A DNA stretch of 64,000 bases from Cerrena zonata. Taxonomy: Eukaryota > Basidiomycota > Agaricomycetes > Polyporales > Cerrenaceae. Under the pieces are notes generated by a model. It saw only the letters and a list, made by a program, of their open reading frames with translations, ran no database searches and was not told where the DNA came from. The stretch is from NCBI GenBank assembly GCA_038087015.1, contig JASBNA010000039.1, positions 372,001 to 436,000 of the forward strand. The letters are read 5' to 3'. Position numbers and translations under genes: made by a program. How positions within the stretch are numbered: position 1 is the stretch's first letter; each line of letters opens with the position of its first letter. Below are positions 1 to 13,300 of this stretch, in pieces.

Positions 1-1018
1 CCAAACCATAGCTTTGCTCGACACTGGCACCAGTTTGGGTGAGTATTATTTACACACAATCTGAAACACAACTCGTTAACGAGGTACTCAGCAACTGCCC
101 CTCGGGCTTACGTCGATGCGATCTACAACGTCACTGGTGCCAAATTTGACGACGAATCTGGCTTTTACATTGTTCCTTGTGACACGAAGATAAACGTGAC
201 CATGGTATTCGGGTGAGTGCTTGTGTTGTGTGCAACTACAAAATGTTTGTTAACGTTCAATATGGTAGTGGATTGAAGTCCCCTATGAACCCCCTTGATT
301 TGGTCCTTCCGGCTGGTGTCGACGACGACGGCTCGATCATCTGTGTTGGTGTTATGTCTTATACACCAGACGGCTCCGGTCTTGGTGAGCTTCCATAAAT
401 ATTTCGACGATGGTACACGATTAACAAATGTCAATTAGACTTCATTCTCGGTGATGTGTTCATGCGAAATGTCTACAGTCTCTTCGACTTCGGTAACTGG
501 GCCAAGGTTGGAGACAGCGATCCTTTCGTGCAGGTCCTCAGTGTAAGTCTCCTATTCTCCTTACACCATGACATTTGTTTTAACATTCTCAATAGGTCAC
601 CGACGCAGAGCAAGCATGGGCGGACTTTGACAAGTTGAACAAAGCACGTCTCGACGCGTTCCTTGCATCGCAATCTTCAGATTCAGATTCTACCACTACT
701 ACCGCAGCATCCAAACCAGTTCAGACCAACTCCAGTGGTTCTGGTATCAAAAGTGCTACCGGTGCCCTTGGGGACAGCGATAGCAGCACCCCTGACCTTA
801 GCAACCTCACACGATTAAGTTATGTCATCATCGGCTTGCTCGCCCTTGTTGTCTTGCTTCTCATCGGGACTGTTGTTTCGTTCATCATGAAGAGCCGAAG
901 TTCTGCTGGGAAGGGATACAAGACCATCAAGGACCCTTTCCCTCCTGCACATGAAAAGGCTTATGAGGGATCGTATGCTGATTATTCAACTCCGTATGCT
1001 GATGGAGGTCACCATTGA
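1..1018 (+). CDS. Pepsin-like aspartic protease, C-terminal part (partial)
   Basis: The window opens inside this gene, so the N-terminal half is missing. Exons are about 1-38, 92-212, 269-384, 439-542 and 596-1018, all joined by GT-AG introns. The first exon encodes ALLDTGTSLA, the second catalytic Asp motif of A1 (pepsin-like) proteases. Later segments (a GVMSYTPDGSG stretch, then DFILGDVFMRNVYSLFDFGN) match the usual C-lobe, where ILGD-F-R-Y-F-D is conserved. After the protease fold comes a Ser/Thr/Asp-rich linker, then a hydrophobic segment (YVIIGLLALVVLLLIGTVV) followed by KSR and a Tyr-rich cytoplasmic tail. The enzyme is therefore probably anchored in the plasma membrane or an endomembrane and cleaves proteins outside the cytosol. 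The family is certain; the substrate is unknown. Confidence 0.9.
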
Positions 1019-1666
1019 TTGTTTCGTTTTTTTTTTACCATCATGATTATATTAGACTTTGGGCGGACTGATCTGTAGTTCTTATTGTATTGTACATCGA
1101 TTGCTTGGACATTTATTAGCATTGCTTTATAGTATCACAATTCAAAAGTACAAGTATAATACTATGTGTGCGGCGCTATGGATGGACGGTATGTTTCTAT
1201 ATAGCACGCACTTTCGTCATCTTATTCTTGTTTTTTTCTTTACTTCTTCCTCGGAAGTTTGATCAAAACATCGAATCTCCCATTACCCGCAAGTTGCTAC
1301 TGACTTGGAGAAGAAGCTTCCCTCACGAATTGAGAATAGACACATGGGCTTCGCCGAGGATACCAGGGTGAACGATTGCCTTCATTGATTCACGTCGCTG
1401 CATGAGTACTTTGATCACCCCATACCCCACTACTTGCACAATAGAATGTTCCTGTATTGCAATGCCAACCTGACAAGAGACACGCCAACTTCGTTGCACA
1501 ATAATGGCAATATTTATTCAAGGCCGCCTAACACAGTATTTGTAAGATTACTATGTCGTTTCTCCTCCCCTTCTGAACGAACCCCTCCATCATTTGTCGA
1601 GCATTTCCCTGTCCACAATATAGTGGAGGCGTTCCTCATATCAACCGCCTCGATCACTATGTTCGA
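1019..1666. other. Intergenic, convergent 3' ends
   Basis: This stretch lies between the protease stop and the stop of the minus-strand BTB gene. It is AT-rich near 1020-1200, fits 3' untranslated sequence, and shows no supported gene. Confidence 0.5.
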
Positions 1667-3320
1667 TTACTGACTGGCGAGGATTGGAGTTAAATCCACA
1701 TCCATCTACGTAAATGGTAGTATATGGTTGAGTCGGGTAGAGGAGAAAATTAAATAGATAGCGTAGATTCACGGCTAGTATTGCTTCGCGATGCTTCTGC
1801 CTGAATATTTCAGACTCGGATACCATCCCTCTAATAAAACTAGGAGGGTTATTGCAGAAGTTGTCCTGATATCGATCATTGATTGGAGGGTCCACAATTG
1901 AATAAACGTCGTACAAGGTTCGCATGGCTCTAAATACCACAATAGGTATAATGCTCGCCGTGCACGCGTAAGATGGATCGTTCCATGTTTCTTCTCCCCT
2001 CGGGTACTTAGCGCTCGGACAGTGTGAAGTCACGACTTGAAGCTGTTGATTAAAGGTATTTATATGCTTCAACAAGGCGTGATAGTGACTTGAAGTGCCA
2101 GCTATGTTCATTTTAGGGACCTTGGAAGCGGAAATAGATAATCCGCTCAGAGCTACGTCACGGACAGCGCGTTTTGCCTCCTCGGTCCAGCCATTCAAAC
2201 TGGCGACCATATATACGGAAAGCGGGTCTGCCGCATTGTTCGATAGCCATCGTGACTTGGCCATGTAGGAAATACCGTGCATATTGTAGCATTCGGCCGC
2301 GTGAAACAAACGTAAATCATCGTCTACCTGGGGCCTGTAGGCCTTGGGGTCAAGAGGAATGTAACATGCTCGTACTAGTTGGCTTAATATGTTTGCAGGA
2401 TGTTGGAGTTCGATCATGGGAATCCCGTCTCGTCGAGGACAGTCGCTTTCCTCCGACCGGGATAGGATGGAGGTAGCCGAGGCGACTCTGAGGATGAATT
2501 TATGTGTAGGGATAACCACACCATCAGATGCTTGTAGGAAAATGTCTGCCGGATAATCGGACATCAAACCTTCAAGTTCTGCAGATAGGTCCCGGTAGCT
2601 CTCGTCATCAGGAAGATCCCCCTGATTGCTCTGAGCGGCCATAACTACCGTAGAGACGTCGTGGTCACAGAACGGTGCACCATCCTTGAAACAGATGTGT
2701 CTGAGTAAGCGATAGAGACACATCGCTGGCAACTGTCCACAGTCGTCATGATAGATCTCGGTCGCAATACGAAGAAAATCTATGTCGGTGGGGATGCTGG
2801 GGAGGTTGGGCTGACCACCGGAATGATAGCGGAGCCAGAGCAAGTCTGCAGCTGTTTGCGCTTCATTCTCAAAGTTGTGTTTGCAGGAGAACGTATACAT
2901 TTGTACAGGGCTTTTGGACCCTTCACGTATGAAGTCGTCTCTGGCAATTTGGATAGCCGTTTCGATTTCGTATTTGAGGGCAGCTATCAACACCGCCTCA
3001 ATGAGAGCGAGTAACGACAGGGGCTCTGGATTGGGGCGCGGATAACAGATGCGCAGGATATAATCGAGCACTCCGCTCTCCTCAGGGACAGGGATGATGG
3101 GGAACCCCTCGGGGCTGAATTCGTCTTGAGTAGTAGAGTTTAGTACGGACGCCGGGACAGCTGTTGGTTGCGGGAGTGAGAAAAGAGTATGAAAAAAGGG
3201 AGATGCGACTTTTAGAATATCTTTGTAGACGTAGAAATCGACATTGTCACAAGATCGTAATACGATGTTGGCTGTGGTGTCGTCAAACGGTGATTGTGCG
3301 ATAATTGGACGAGCTGCCAT
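1667..3320 (-). CDS. Double BTB/POZ domain protein 1
   Basis: The ATG at 3320 starts MAARPIIAQSPFDDTTANIV. The first BTB domain spans roughly residues 10-130 (IVLRSCDNVDFYVYKDILKVASPFF), the second about 235-340 (ADIFLQASDGVVIPTHKFILRVAS). BTB domains dimerise and often act as adaptors for cullin-3 ligases or in transcription complexes; the partner here is unknown. I place an intron at 1706-1772 (donor GTGAAT, acceptor TACGTAG). This gives a 12-residue last exon, at the same position and phase as in the paralogue at 7875-9597, and a protein of 528 residues. Without the intron the frame runs on to 1641. An upstream Met at 3434 is less likely because the paralogue aligns from MAARP/MPTTR. Confidence 0.85.
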
Positions 3321-3528
3321 CGTGAGTGTGTAGGACAAGGTGTGGTTAAGGGCTTGAAGTTCGATTAGATTATATACTAATACATAGACACACGAGGGTG
3401 CCACGAGTTTCGTTTTGTATAAACGATAGAGCAATCAATCGGAGGTTTGCGAGGGTAGAGAAATCTCTCTGCGCTAAATCTATGCCTGAAGAGATCCTAT
3501 GGAGAAACGCCAGTTGCACGTATTGTAA

Positions 3529-4975
3529 CTAATATGTCCTTATCTTTGCTTGCCTGTTTCTCGGACGTTTGGCTGGTCTACTATCGTCTCCGTCCGAATC
3601 TTCCCCTCCAGCCTTCCGCTTCCTATGCCCTTCGCTTGGGGGGACATCAGCCACAGCTGGAGCACCTACCAACGTAATGTCCTTTTTCGACAAAACAGGG
3701 AGATTACAATCTGGCGGAGGTCCATCATGCACGAGAGGTGCCGTCCATTTGAGTGGAGAACGTAGATCTCCTGGAAACGAAAAGTCGGGTGTGGATACCG
3801 TTATAGGTAGCGATGTAGGGCTCGACCTAGACGAGGATGAAGGTGATAGAGAGATTGGATTCGTAATGTGAGTCCGGTGGGTTCGCTTCCTGACAGTGGA
3901 CCTGATGGGAGTCTGGGGTACAGCTTCTGTACCAGATGCCGTACTATCCATGTATTTCATTCTGTTCGCTGGTCGTTGACAATCTACATCATTCTCAGGC
4001 TCTTCTTCCTGCCGTCTTTTCTGTTGAACACGCTTCTTCTTCGGTTGTGCCCGAGACGGAGAAACAGAACTCGATTTAGGATGTTGCCCGAATAGCAAGG
4101 GAGGCTGTATAGGTAGTTGGTATCGATCCGCACGTTCGTACATGGGTGGAGAGGAATGTGAACGTCTCCTTGATATATGAGAGATACGTGGGATGGTTTC
4201 TGGTGGCTGGTCTCCAAGATCTTGGAAGGATCGGTGTGTCGGGGAGCATGGAAGTGAACGGGAGATTGAGTGAGAGCCGGGGATCATAGGATGCGGAGAA
4301 CTGGGAAGCGATAAGAAACCGCTCAGGTTAGGAGGTATGTGTCGAGGTCGGTCTAAGACTAAGCGACCGAGACGTGGATGAGGTAGTGGTGATGAAGGTG
4401 GGTCGGGAGTGGTATGACTGGTCGGCGAAATGACCACTGACGAGGGCCCGGCTAATGATGCTATGCTGAAGATTGGTACGTGTATCGACGAATCGAATGG
4501 AGGAGGGCTAGGTGGCGTCGTTTCCAAATCGGGTTCTCGAGTTCGTGATGGTTGCCTATAGTGTTATCCTTAGCTTTGAAAGAATGGTGCTTGCAAGGAA
4601 GATACGCACAAATGCACTTGCTCAGCAAGGGCATGGTCATCAGACCTACCAGAGAGTGTCTCCCCCGCATAGAACGAGTATGTATCTGCAAATTCTCGGG
4701 CCTCAACAGGAGAACTAGATAAACGGTGTGAAATGAATACACTATTATTGAGGTAACTAGGATGGCAAGGTCATACCGGGAATATTCGTCGTCGACAAAT
4801 GACCACAATTGAGATGTAGTCTCGTCTACTGACGTCAGAAGAATAGAAAAAGTTTCCATTCCTTTATAGCTTGTGCTTTCATCGTCATCTCCCTCTGTCA
4901 ATGGCGAAGGGGATTGGGTTAACACATCTATATGCAAGGTCAGATATTATCACAATTTTAGAACATTCTTGGTGA
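3529..4975 (-). CDS. Ser/Pro-rich hypothetical protein, 5' exons uncertain
   Basis: The long open frame 3529-4590 encodes a disordered protein rich in Ser, Pro and Arg, with basic clusters (KKKRVQQKRR, RKRTHRTH, KRPRNRQAK) that look like nuclear localisation signals. It has no ATG at its open end. The frame probably starts at an acceptor near 4555 (CTATAG) and continues from upstream exons. A likely upstream exon covers about 4793-4926, after an acceptor ATATAG and ending at a GTATGA donor. It encodes an acidic stretch (LTEGDDDESTSYKG). A related exon is repeated at 9980-10105. No known domain was recognised. The main exon is well supported by its length and composition; exon joins are a guess, and the true start was not found. 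Confidence 0.5.
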
Positions 4976-6187
4976 TCTCACCAAAATACGTTGGCTCAAC
5001 GTCCGAAGACATGCTGTAATTAGGTCGAGTCCAGTAGCTTGGTGGGTACAATGTGTTTGAAATTCGGGAGGAGTATGTTGTTCATATTCAAGAACAGTTC
5101 ATAGCCTTTTATCGCAACTAGGACCGTGTTACCTTAAGACAATGAGGACAAAAGGGTTGGCATCGTCGATTCGTTACAGAGGACAAGACATTCTGCTCCA
5201 TCGCGACACAGAATAAGCCGCTAATACTGCAAGGCAACGTTTGCAGGGTCAGGTCAGGGTTCACATAAAGACGTGACGGTCTACTACAACGACTAAACAA
5301 TTAGTTGCTCAGGGTATTATTTGTGCTTGACAACGATATTAGCTGAGTATGAATGACTAAGTGCAAATGTTAGTTTCGTGATATGCCTGTTAGTCTCTGC
5401 GGGGGTAGTAAGTTTTGTATCTATTGTGTTTGAGGATAACTTGTAGTAGCTGAGAATGCGGCAGTGAGACTGAGAGTACACAGTCCGTCACACGCCATGC
5501 AAATCGGAGCGTGACATGTCAATGACGTGATGCATCTGCGTGAGCCTCTCATTGTCACGCTCATGTTCTTGCCTCTTACCGGTCACCCATTTATGCGAAA
5601 TACCTTCAAGGTATTCTGCTTATGTCTTGCATTTGTATTCACCGAGAACATATCAAACTTTCGTATGGAGAAAGAATGTCTCCCCGAACTAGAGCCTAAG
5701 GATGGAGCCCAAGTTTCCCAAAATCCTTGACATACAGCTGCAGCCTTTCTACTATTCAGGTCTAGACCGTCTCTGTGCACCGTTCCTTCTTGCTGTCGCC
5801 GGTCTACACCATCAACGGGTAATTGCCCTCTTACTTTACTCTTACTCAACTCTAACTCGTGCCTAAGTGCTTAGTGTAGGTAAATAGTTCAGCTTCCCAA
5901 GTGCCAGGGCTTCGGGCCTCTATCCACCGGTTCGAAAAGACTCAATAGAAGCTTGATGTCATCACCATTCTGTGGGACGATCTTCTACTTTTGTCCTACA
6001 ATGGTCATGGCTACATCATCTTGTTCGTCATTACTCCAATACGCGTTAGGTATGTACATAATGGGTGAATAATAAGCCTATAGTATAAATTGCGTCGAAA
6101 AGATAGCGAGTACCGCGCTACACCGAACTCCGATCACGTCTGACTTGACAGAAACTTGAACACCGGTTTCCTCAGGCTCCATGCATC
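4976..6187. other. Intergenic, about 1.2 kb
   Basis: Divergent interval between the Ser/Pro-rich gene and the BTB-like gene at 6188. Short open frames here show no domain, no codon pattern and no consistent splice sites. I see no supported gene. Confidence 0.4.
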
Positions 6188-7384
6188 ATGGACTGTCTAC
6201 CTCCTGCAGACTGTGATGCTCTATTTTACAATTTCATCGAATACAATGGGAATGAAGAGGAGCATGAAAGTTATCCTACTGGGATGGCGCATCATACGAA
6301 AGAGGTAAGTACGCGGTACGTCAGCGAAGACCATGCAACTAATAGTCAGTCATACTCAGGGAGTTCTGCCGACTGTGGTGTCAGAGAGTCAGCAAGTTTC
6401 TGAACCCAAGGCCGTCACAGTGTCCGCTGAATTCAATCCGTTCTCCCACCCTCGTAACGAATCTCCCGACGTGATACTCATATCTACAGATGAGGTTCAT
6501 TATCACGTTCATCGTAAACAACTTCTGGAAGCTTCTTACGCTTATTGGAATCATTTACTTGTTTCATCGTCAACCATAAATCACCCGTCATCGCTACGCG
6601 TTGCGGAGGACTCTCTCACCCTCAACATTGTACTCCATGTCATATACCGTCTATCACTCAAGTACAACTCACCAAGTCTCGGGACTCTTCTGGCAGGAAT
6701 TAGCGCACTGAAAACTTATGGGATTTCTATCAAGTCCAATGTATCTCCAGGCATGCCTCTTTTCGACGAACTTCTCACCAACATACCGTCGATGCCGCTC
6801 GAAATATATATCACGGCAGCAGAAAATGATCTCTTCCAAATTGCTTGCAAAGCATCAAAGCACCTACTGTCTTTCCCGATTTCGTCTATCACAGATGAAA
6901 TCGCCCTTAGACTCGGCCCTCACTATTTGTGCATGTTGTGTAGTCTGCTCATAGAGCGTGTGCGTGTATTACGACGTCTTGTAATTCAACCCCCAGGACA
7001 ACATATACCTACACTTATGTGCGGACTTCGTGAATATCGAGATCTACAAACGGCATGGCTGAAAATAGCTTCCACTATCATTCTTAACGGCGGTCCAAGT
7101 TCGTTGTCGTATTTTGGTAATGGTCCCAGCAAGGTTGATCCTTATATTATAGGTATGACTGCCGGAATGCTCCATGCTATCTTCGGGTCTCATAACTTTC
7201 CAACACTATGCCCCAGTTGTATTCATTCCGTTGAGCAGCATGTCGAAGATGTTGTTACGAGGTGGTCAATGACACCTGTAAGTTCCATGACCTTGCCGCA
7301 GATACCAATTTGCTCACCCTTGCCTGTCAGAATACTGTATGCAGAAAACCCAGAGATTTTCATGTAGCTCTTCCACCCGAATAG
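6188..7384 (+). CDS. Divergent BTB-like protein
   Basis: Model: exons 6188-6304, 6360-7277 and 7331-7384 (362 residues), with introns GTAAGT...CTCAG and GTAAGT...GTCAG. Around residues 85-190 the sequence PDVILISTDEVHYHVHRKQLLEAS follows the BTB pattern (D-I-x-L-x-S-x-D...F-x-V-H-K-x-L-L...S). After it come helical segments like those of fungal BTB proteins. It is much more diverged than the two double-BTB paralogues on either side and has only one BTB domain. Unspliced, the frame would stop at 7367. The spliced tail (VCRKPRDFHVALPPE) is preferred because donor and acceptor are both canonical. Function unknown. Confidence 0.7.
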
Positions 7385-7874
7385 ACTATTTTGTGGCATA
7401 GTGTCAGTTGTGCTTACACGTACATCAATTGCAGTGAATACAAGTAAGTACGATCTCGATCCTGGTCTAGCATCAGTTCTCTATTTAGACGAAGCCCCGC
7501 AGATACTACACTTCCACTATCTTGGTCATCCTCTGTTATAAATTTGTCAGGTTCACTATACCGTCAAGCGTGTCCGATCCCTTACGGCGTCTTGTCCACT
7601 AAGAGCCTCTTCCAAAATCGCGGTATGCGACTGGGACCTCATTTCAGGTCGACTCATGGCTGCGCATGCTGTACCATCTAACTTAAGAACATCGCCTCGA
7701 TGCATCACCTGTTAGATCTCCGTGCTCGTTGGTCCCCTCAAGTTTTCCATGCAGCTTCTCGCCCTATCATTGTATCAACACATGATTTCCTCGTGCCAGA
7801 ACACTATTTAAGCGATCAGCTAGATACTGCGATCGAATAAATCAATTCACCCTGTCTTGTCACCCACCCTCACA
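7385..7874. other. Intergenic and promoter of double-BTB gene 2
   Basis: No coding signal recognised. A TATTTAAG motif at 7804-7811, about 65 bp before the ATG at 7875, is a plausible core promoter element. Confidence 0.35.
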
Positions 7875-9597
7875 ATGCCCACTACTCGAGTAATCGCCCA
7901 GTCGCCTTTCGACAATACAGCAGCGAGTATCGTTCTGCGATCCTGCGATAACGTTGAATTTTATGTCTACAAAGAGATTCTGAAGGTCGCATCTCCATTC
8001 TTCTCAACCATGTTCTCACTCCCTCAACCGCCGCCCCCTACAAACCATTCTATCAACCCATCCTCCGCCATGGTAGACGAAATGAGTCCTGAGGGACTTA
8101 TCATTATTCCTATGCCCGAGGATAGCGAGTCACTTGATTACATCCTCCGTGTCTGCTATCCTCTTCGAACTCCAGCACGGCTGACATCACTTTCTCTCGT
8201 AGAGAAGGTGCTGGCCTCCGCGCTGAAGTACGAAATTGATAGAGTCGTGGATCGAGCGAAGAAATATCTTGTTCGCTTGGGTAGAAGCGACCCTGTATGC
8301 TTGTACATGATCTCGTGCAAGTTCGGCATGGAAGAAGAAGCACGTATCGCTGCAAGCTTACTTCGAGAACGATACTGTCCCATCCATCCCCGTGGACCCA
8401 GGAGCCCCTCCTCATCTTCACCACCACTACCATTGACATCAACGGAAAAGGACTTCGTTCGTATTGCAATTGAAGTCTATAACGACAAATACTCCGATTT
8501 ACCTGCCATTTTTCTTTATCGCTTACTGAAGTACATTCAGTCCGGCGAACAACAGTCATTCAGTCACCCCTCTCTCTTGTCGCCACATCATCCTAGAGAT
8601 CAGTATCCCGGCTGCGAGAGTCTCGTGAACGAGTCCGATAGCACTCTTGAGCTGTCCTCGGACCTCGTTGATTTACTTTCAAAACACCCTACAGATATCT
8701 TGCTTCAATCATCCGATGGTATGGTTGTCCCGACGCACAAGCTTATCCTTCGGATCGCATCCGGAGACACAATCCTCTCTCAGTCGGAGGTGGGTGATTG
8801 CCCTCAGAGAAACAACCTCTCTCTGGTGTCAGTCCCGGTGACTGGGAAAGCCTTGATCCAGCTAGTTCGGGCGTGTTGTTTCCCTCTGGGCTGTCACGAA
8901 GATGGACACAAGCCGGAAGATGATCTGCACCTGTTTTACTCGGCACAGAGCTGCGGCATGCACAAGATTGCCACCACAGCAAAGGAACGTTGGTTATCGC
9001 ATCTCAACGAGGACCCACTGAACTCATACTTCATTGCGTCCTTGAACGGATGGGTACATGAAGCATGCGAAGTTCTCCGTTACATGGCTACCGAAGGCAT
9101 CCCTGCGTCCAGCATGTGCGTCACGGCCATGTGCATACCGGGAACTGCCAAACATTACCATGCTCTGTTACAGTATTACGATGCAATACAACGTTTGGAG
9201 AAGACGGAGGAGCATCATATCAATTTTCCCTCCCAGGGTGTAGAAACATGGAACCATCCATCCTACGCATCCAGCGCCAACATTACGCCCATGGTGGCTT
9301 TCAGAGCACTTCAGGTTGTTCTGTCCCAAGGTTGCAATTATGGTTATGGAATCTTACCCAAGATCGTGGATCCTCCGCGCCATCAGAAAGGATCGTTGAT
9401 CAACGTCAATGTCGATAAATATATAGATGACCCGGCGCGGTTCATCAGGGCGATGGTACACGACTCCCGACGTCTGGACAAGAAGCGCAAGAGGTGTTTA
9501 GAGATGGTAAGTAGATGCTTGAGTATCCATTGTATACTGCTAATACGTTCGCTTTTAGATAGATGCATCTCAGATTGTTGAAGCTGCAACCATGTAA
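7875..9597 (+). CDS. Double BTB/POZ domain protein 2
   Basis: Exons 7875-9506 and 9559-9597 give 556 residues. The protein is a clear paralogue of the gene at 1667-3320: the N-termini share the pattern IAQSPFD-T-A-IVLRSCDNV and the second BTB shares the DGMVVPTHKLILRIAS block. The first BTB is at about residues 10-125, the second at about 265-375. A conserved central and C-terminal region (SLNGW, ALL-Y, W-HPSYA, VDPP) is found in both copies. The ATG at 7875 is chosen over the one at 7857 because alignment with the paralogue starts there. The last intron has the same position and phase in both genes. It is probably an adaptor protein; no partner can be inferred. Confidence 0.88.
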
Positions 9598-9949
9598 TAC
9601 GTGACGGAGGATGATCAGAATATTGGACATTATTATTTTTAATGTTTGGAATTGTTTGCTATTTATTAAGATATTCCGGATATGTAATTCTATTTGGTCA
9701 TAACCGTACAAGAATGGTTATTTACTGGCAAAAGGGGTTGAAATTATGGTAGGAAAGCAACCAAATGATACGGTAGCACGAGACAGGGAAGCTGAGTTAG
9801 TGATGCGAGCATGCCTCCTAGTCTGGGATGTGACCTGGGAATAGAATGGGGGAACATATAACCATCATCGCCTTCTCTTCGGTGGTTGTTGGCAGCCCAC
9901 ATCAGGATCAGACTGCCTCCGTAATCTTTTCTGTTGACGAGGTAGAGAA

Positions 9950-10115
9950 GGCCACACCAGGGATTATCTGGCACTCGACCACATTTGAATCGTGCCGCAA
10001 TCTTCTGAAGTATAGTGAGGCTCTATCCCTGGGACATCGTACCTTTACTTTCGTCAACATCTCCCGTTCAAAGTGACGGAGACCGGGTTAGCACATCTAT
10101 AGTCGAAGGTAAATA
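9950..10115 (-). pseudogene. Duplicated exon remnant related to the exon at 4793-4926
   Basis: Read on the minus strand, the segment begins with an acceptor-like ACTATAG followed by ATGTGCTAACCCGG, as at 4926 (ATATAG, ATGTGTTAACCCAA). It goes on with similar sequence (GGGAGATG, GATGAAAG versus GACGAAAG, ATTGTGGTC versus ATGTGGTCG) to a donor-like GGTGTGG. The shared block is about 135 bp, with indels that break the frame. Together with the two BTB paralogues it shows that more than the BTB gene was duplicated. The rest of 9598-10338 holds no gene I can support. Confidence 0.4.
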
Positions 10116-10338
10116 ATCAAAGCATTAGGAGTGTGACAATAAGACGGTACCTGTGTAACGATATAACGCGGCAGTCACAGAAGGTGTGACCATGAGCTAG
10201 CCTACTGTCACGCACACCTCCACAATGACTTGCTTGCTACTAGTTAGCACTCGTGTCTATATTCTACGCTCATGTCTTCCATTTGAATACTGTAGGAAGC
10301 CGTAGAAATCTTTGATATTCCTCCAAGTCGCACTATCT

Positions 10339-13300
10339 ATGGCAACACCGAAAGAAAAGCATTACTGGACGCAACTTCGAGCTGCTCTTACCGGTGGTCT
10401 CTGGGACGCAGATTATCCAGCAAAGGCTCCCAATAATGCGCCGCTGAAGTGGTCTGAACTTCTGAGGAAATTCAACAAACATTGCTCCGGATGCTCTGAC
10501 ATAGCAGAAGTAGCATCTCAAACCCAGGCGCTTTCGCTTCTTCTCGCTGCCAATGCGTCTGACCGAACTCTTGACGGCAATGACGTTCCTGCCAAAGGGC
10601 CACTGTACCATGACGAAGAATGCATTCTACCGGAGGAAAGGATACCAGAGGGCTTGTCTGGCTTCACGGCTTTGCAGACTGCCAATAATTCCAATACCGA
10701 GGTACGCCTCTCTAGTTTCACAATTAATTGGCTCTGACCAATATTTAGTCGATTCGACTAGCAGTTGCATATTACTCGTATGCCCTTGGTAAACCTGCAG
10801 AATGCCTGTCACTGTTAGCGGAATCTAAAGACTTGACCGACGTACAATGCTATATACCTGGTGCGAGGACACACTCGGGATCATTAACACTAGCCATACC
10901 GAATGGAAGCGCAACCAGTTCTTCCTCTTCTTGGACAGGCAGTTTCTCCACTACAGTCTCGGTTGCGCCATCTCCTGATGTAGGCGACGGTCGAGCCTGG
11001 GCTACCACAGAATGTGTCCGTAGTATCTGTTTGCAAGGTGAACTTTTCTCTACGTTTGGCATCAGTTGTTATGTGCTCAATATTCTCCAGGCATGTCGCA
11101 TGAACGCATATCCCCATCTGAACCTGAATTGGCTCTCAGTGCATATCTCACTGCGATACCACTCTTGAAGATAATCGCAAACGATGTTACATGTGCGCTA
11201 CCCACGAAAACGACGAGTGGCACTGGTGATCCTGGTTCTTTCGCTCGCTATCGCGAGCTGTGGAGATGGGTAGAACGACTTGTGCGACGTGCAATCGTCA
11301 TTGCTGCTAAGTCTGTGGATCTGACATCAGACGACGAACCGAATTCAATCTGGCCTTTGTTTGATTATTATCGCGCGTGTAGTGCTCATTGGCCTCCTTC
11401 TTTTCGCTCGGAACACAGATCCACGGTCCTTGCCTTACATCTTCGTGCCCTGATTCTCCGTTCTCGTGGCTACACTACTACGACTTTGAAAGCGAAAGCG
11501 CCTCGTTGGATCAGCACGGCTCGCTCCATCATTCAGGAGTACCGTGCTATTCTTAGCATTTCTACACATTTCCCGAAGGCCGGAGAACGCAACACGAAGG
11601 TGGAAGATTTTGTCGACCTTTGCGTTGCGGTTTGGGAAGCCGATGGAGCTATTGGCGAGTACGCGAGCTGGGTGATCGATGTGAGTCGTAATAGGCATAT
11701 ATCATATCTAAGAATGTCTAATATTGTATTATAGGTCATGTGGTGGGCAACTCGACTAACATTTAATTCGTACCGCGTTTTTCGTCATATGACACGCCTC
11801 CTTTATGTTTCTGGCGACCCTGAACTTGCCAAGCGACTGCTCCGCTTGTATGTACAGGTCGTCAGTAAGGCCAGAGAAACTGGCATGGCGGCGTCTGATG
11901 AGAGTCCGGAAGGCGCAATGGGTGTCGGCGTTGACTGTGATACCGATCGAAATTGGATCGTCACTTTGGTACATGGTGCGAGAATGTTATCTCGCACGGC
12001 TCTGCAGGAAGTAGATTACGGGAAGGCACTCGATGAAGCGAAAGAAGCTGGAGTTATGCTTGAGAAGGCGAGATCAAGGTTGGATGTGAACGACAAGGAG
12101 TTGTCTGCGGCAGTTGAACTGGCGGAGGGTATCTGGAGCTCAGTCATGGCACATACCGGTATGTGGAATGAACAACTCTTCCCTTCCTATTAGTACTCAA
12201 TCTTCAAGTTATTAGAGCAGGATCCCGATAGTCGTACTTCACGTCTCACATTTTCTCTCCAGAAACTGCAATCTGCTGTTCAAACCTATCCAACACCCTC
12301 CATACATCATCACCTGGCTCTTGCTCTCGCCCGTCCTGGCCCTTCCCAAGATTTGCAAGAGGCTATCGTACATGCTCGCTCAGCTGTAGAAGGGGAAGTC
12401 AGCGAAGTCAGACACTGGCATTTGCTCGGCCTTCTATTGGCTGCCACAGGCGACTGGAGAGCTGCCAAGGGTGTACTGGAGTTTGGTATCGATGCCGCTG
12501 AAGCCGAACTAGGTGAAGAAGATACCGAACATCGAACTCCTGCCGAGCATGCGAATGGCAACCCTAACAACCTCAGTATTCGTGATTTTGCGACAGTTCG
12601 CTCCGGTTCTATACCCAATGGTGAACCTGTGGTCAACGGCCACACAACAGAGGCAGTAGAACGAACAGGTCCTATCCTAAATCCAGAAGATACAACCCTT
12701 CCTCCATCTTCGCAGCTGTTACAATCAACGTCAGACCACCCGAATTCGTCCCGTCACCAACGCTTCGAACAAGCACTCCAGACTCGCATGTCCTTGCTTG
12801 CACTAACAGAACACGTGGAAGGAGCGGAAGGTGTCGGCGATAAATGGCTTGAAGTATTCCAGTGGTTCCGTGAGAAGAGGGGTGTAAATGCTGATGACCG
12901 TAAGTTGATTAAGATAAGTATCACTTGCCACTGCGCTAATTTGACCTCTGATGGGATGTAGGACGACGCTCAATCGACAGCCGACGGGTCTCCGAAGACA
13001 CTCGACCTCCGTCTGACATGCTTTCCATGCAACTTCCCCAACCCACAATAGCAGTCCCTCAGAGTATCGAGGAAACAAACACTATCCACGAATCTCAACA
13101 GACCGAGCTCCCCACTCCGATACCCATTACTGTGACTCCTGCCTCTCCCGGACTTAATGGACCTGAATTCCCACAGAATGTAAATATATCCCTTCAAGAC
13201 CAACTTAACACTTCTTTGGACAACGCTAGTACGGAGAAGCGATCTACCTCACTCGACGAGAAAGACCGAGATGTTTCGCGAGGCAAAAAGGTGAAAGACG

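Noticed and set aside
3529..4527. Ser/Pro-rich gene starting at 4527
   Set aside because: The first codon there is TTG; the frame runs further upstream and likely begins at a splice acceptor.
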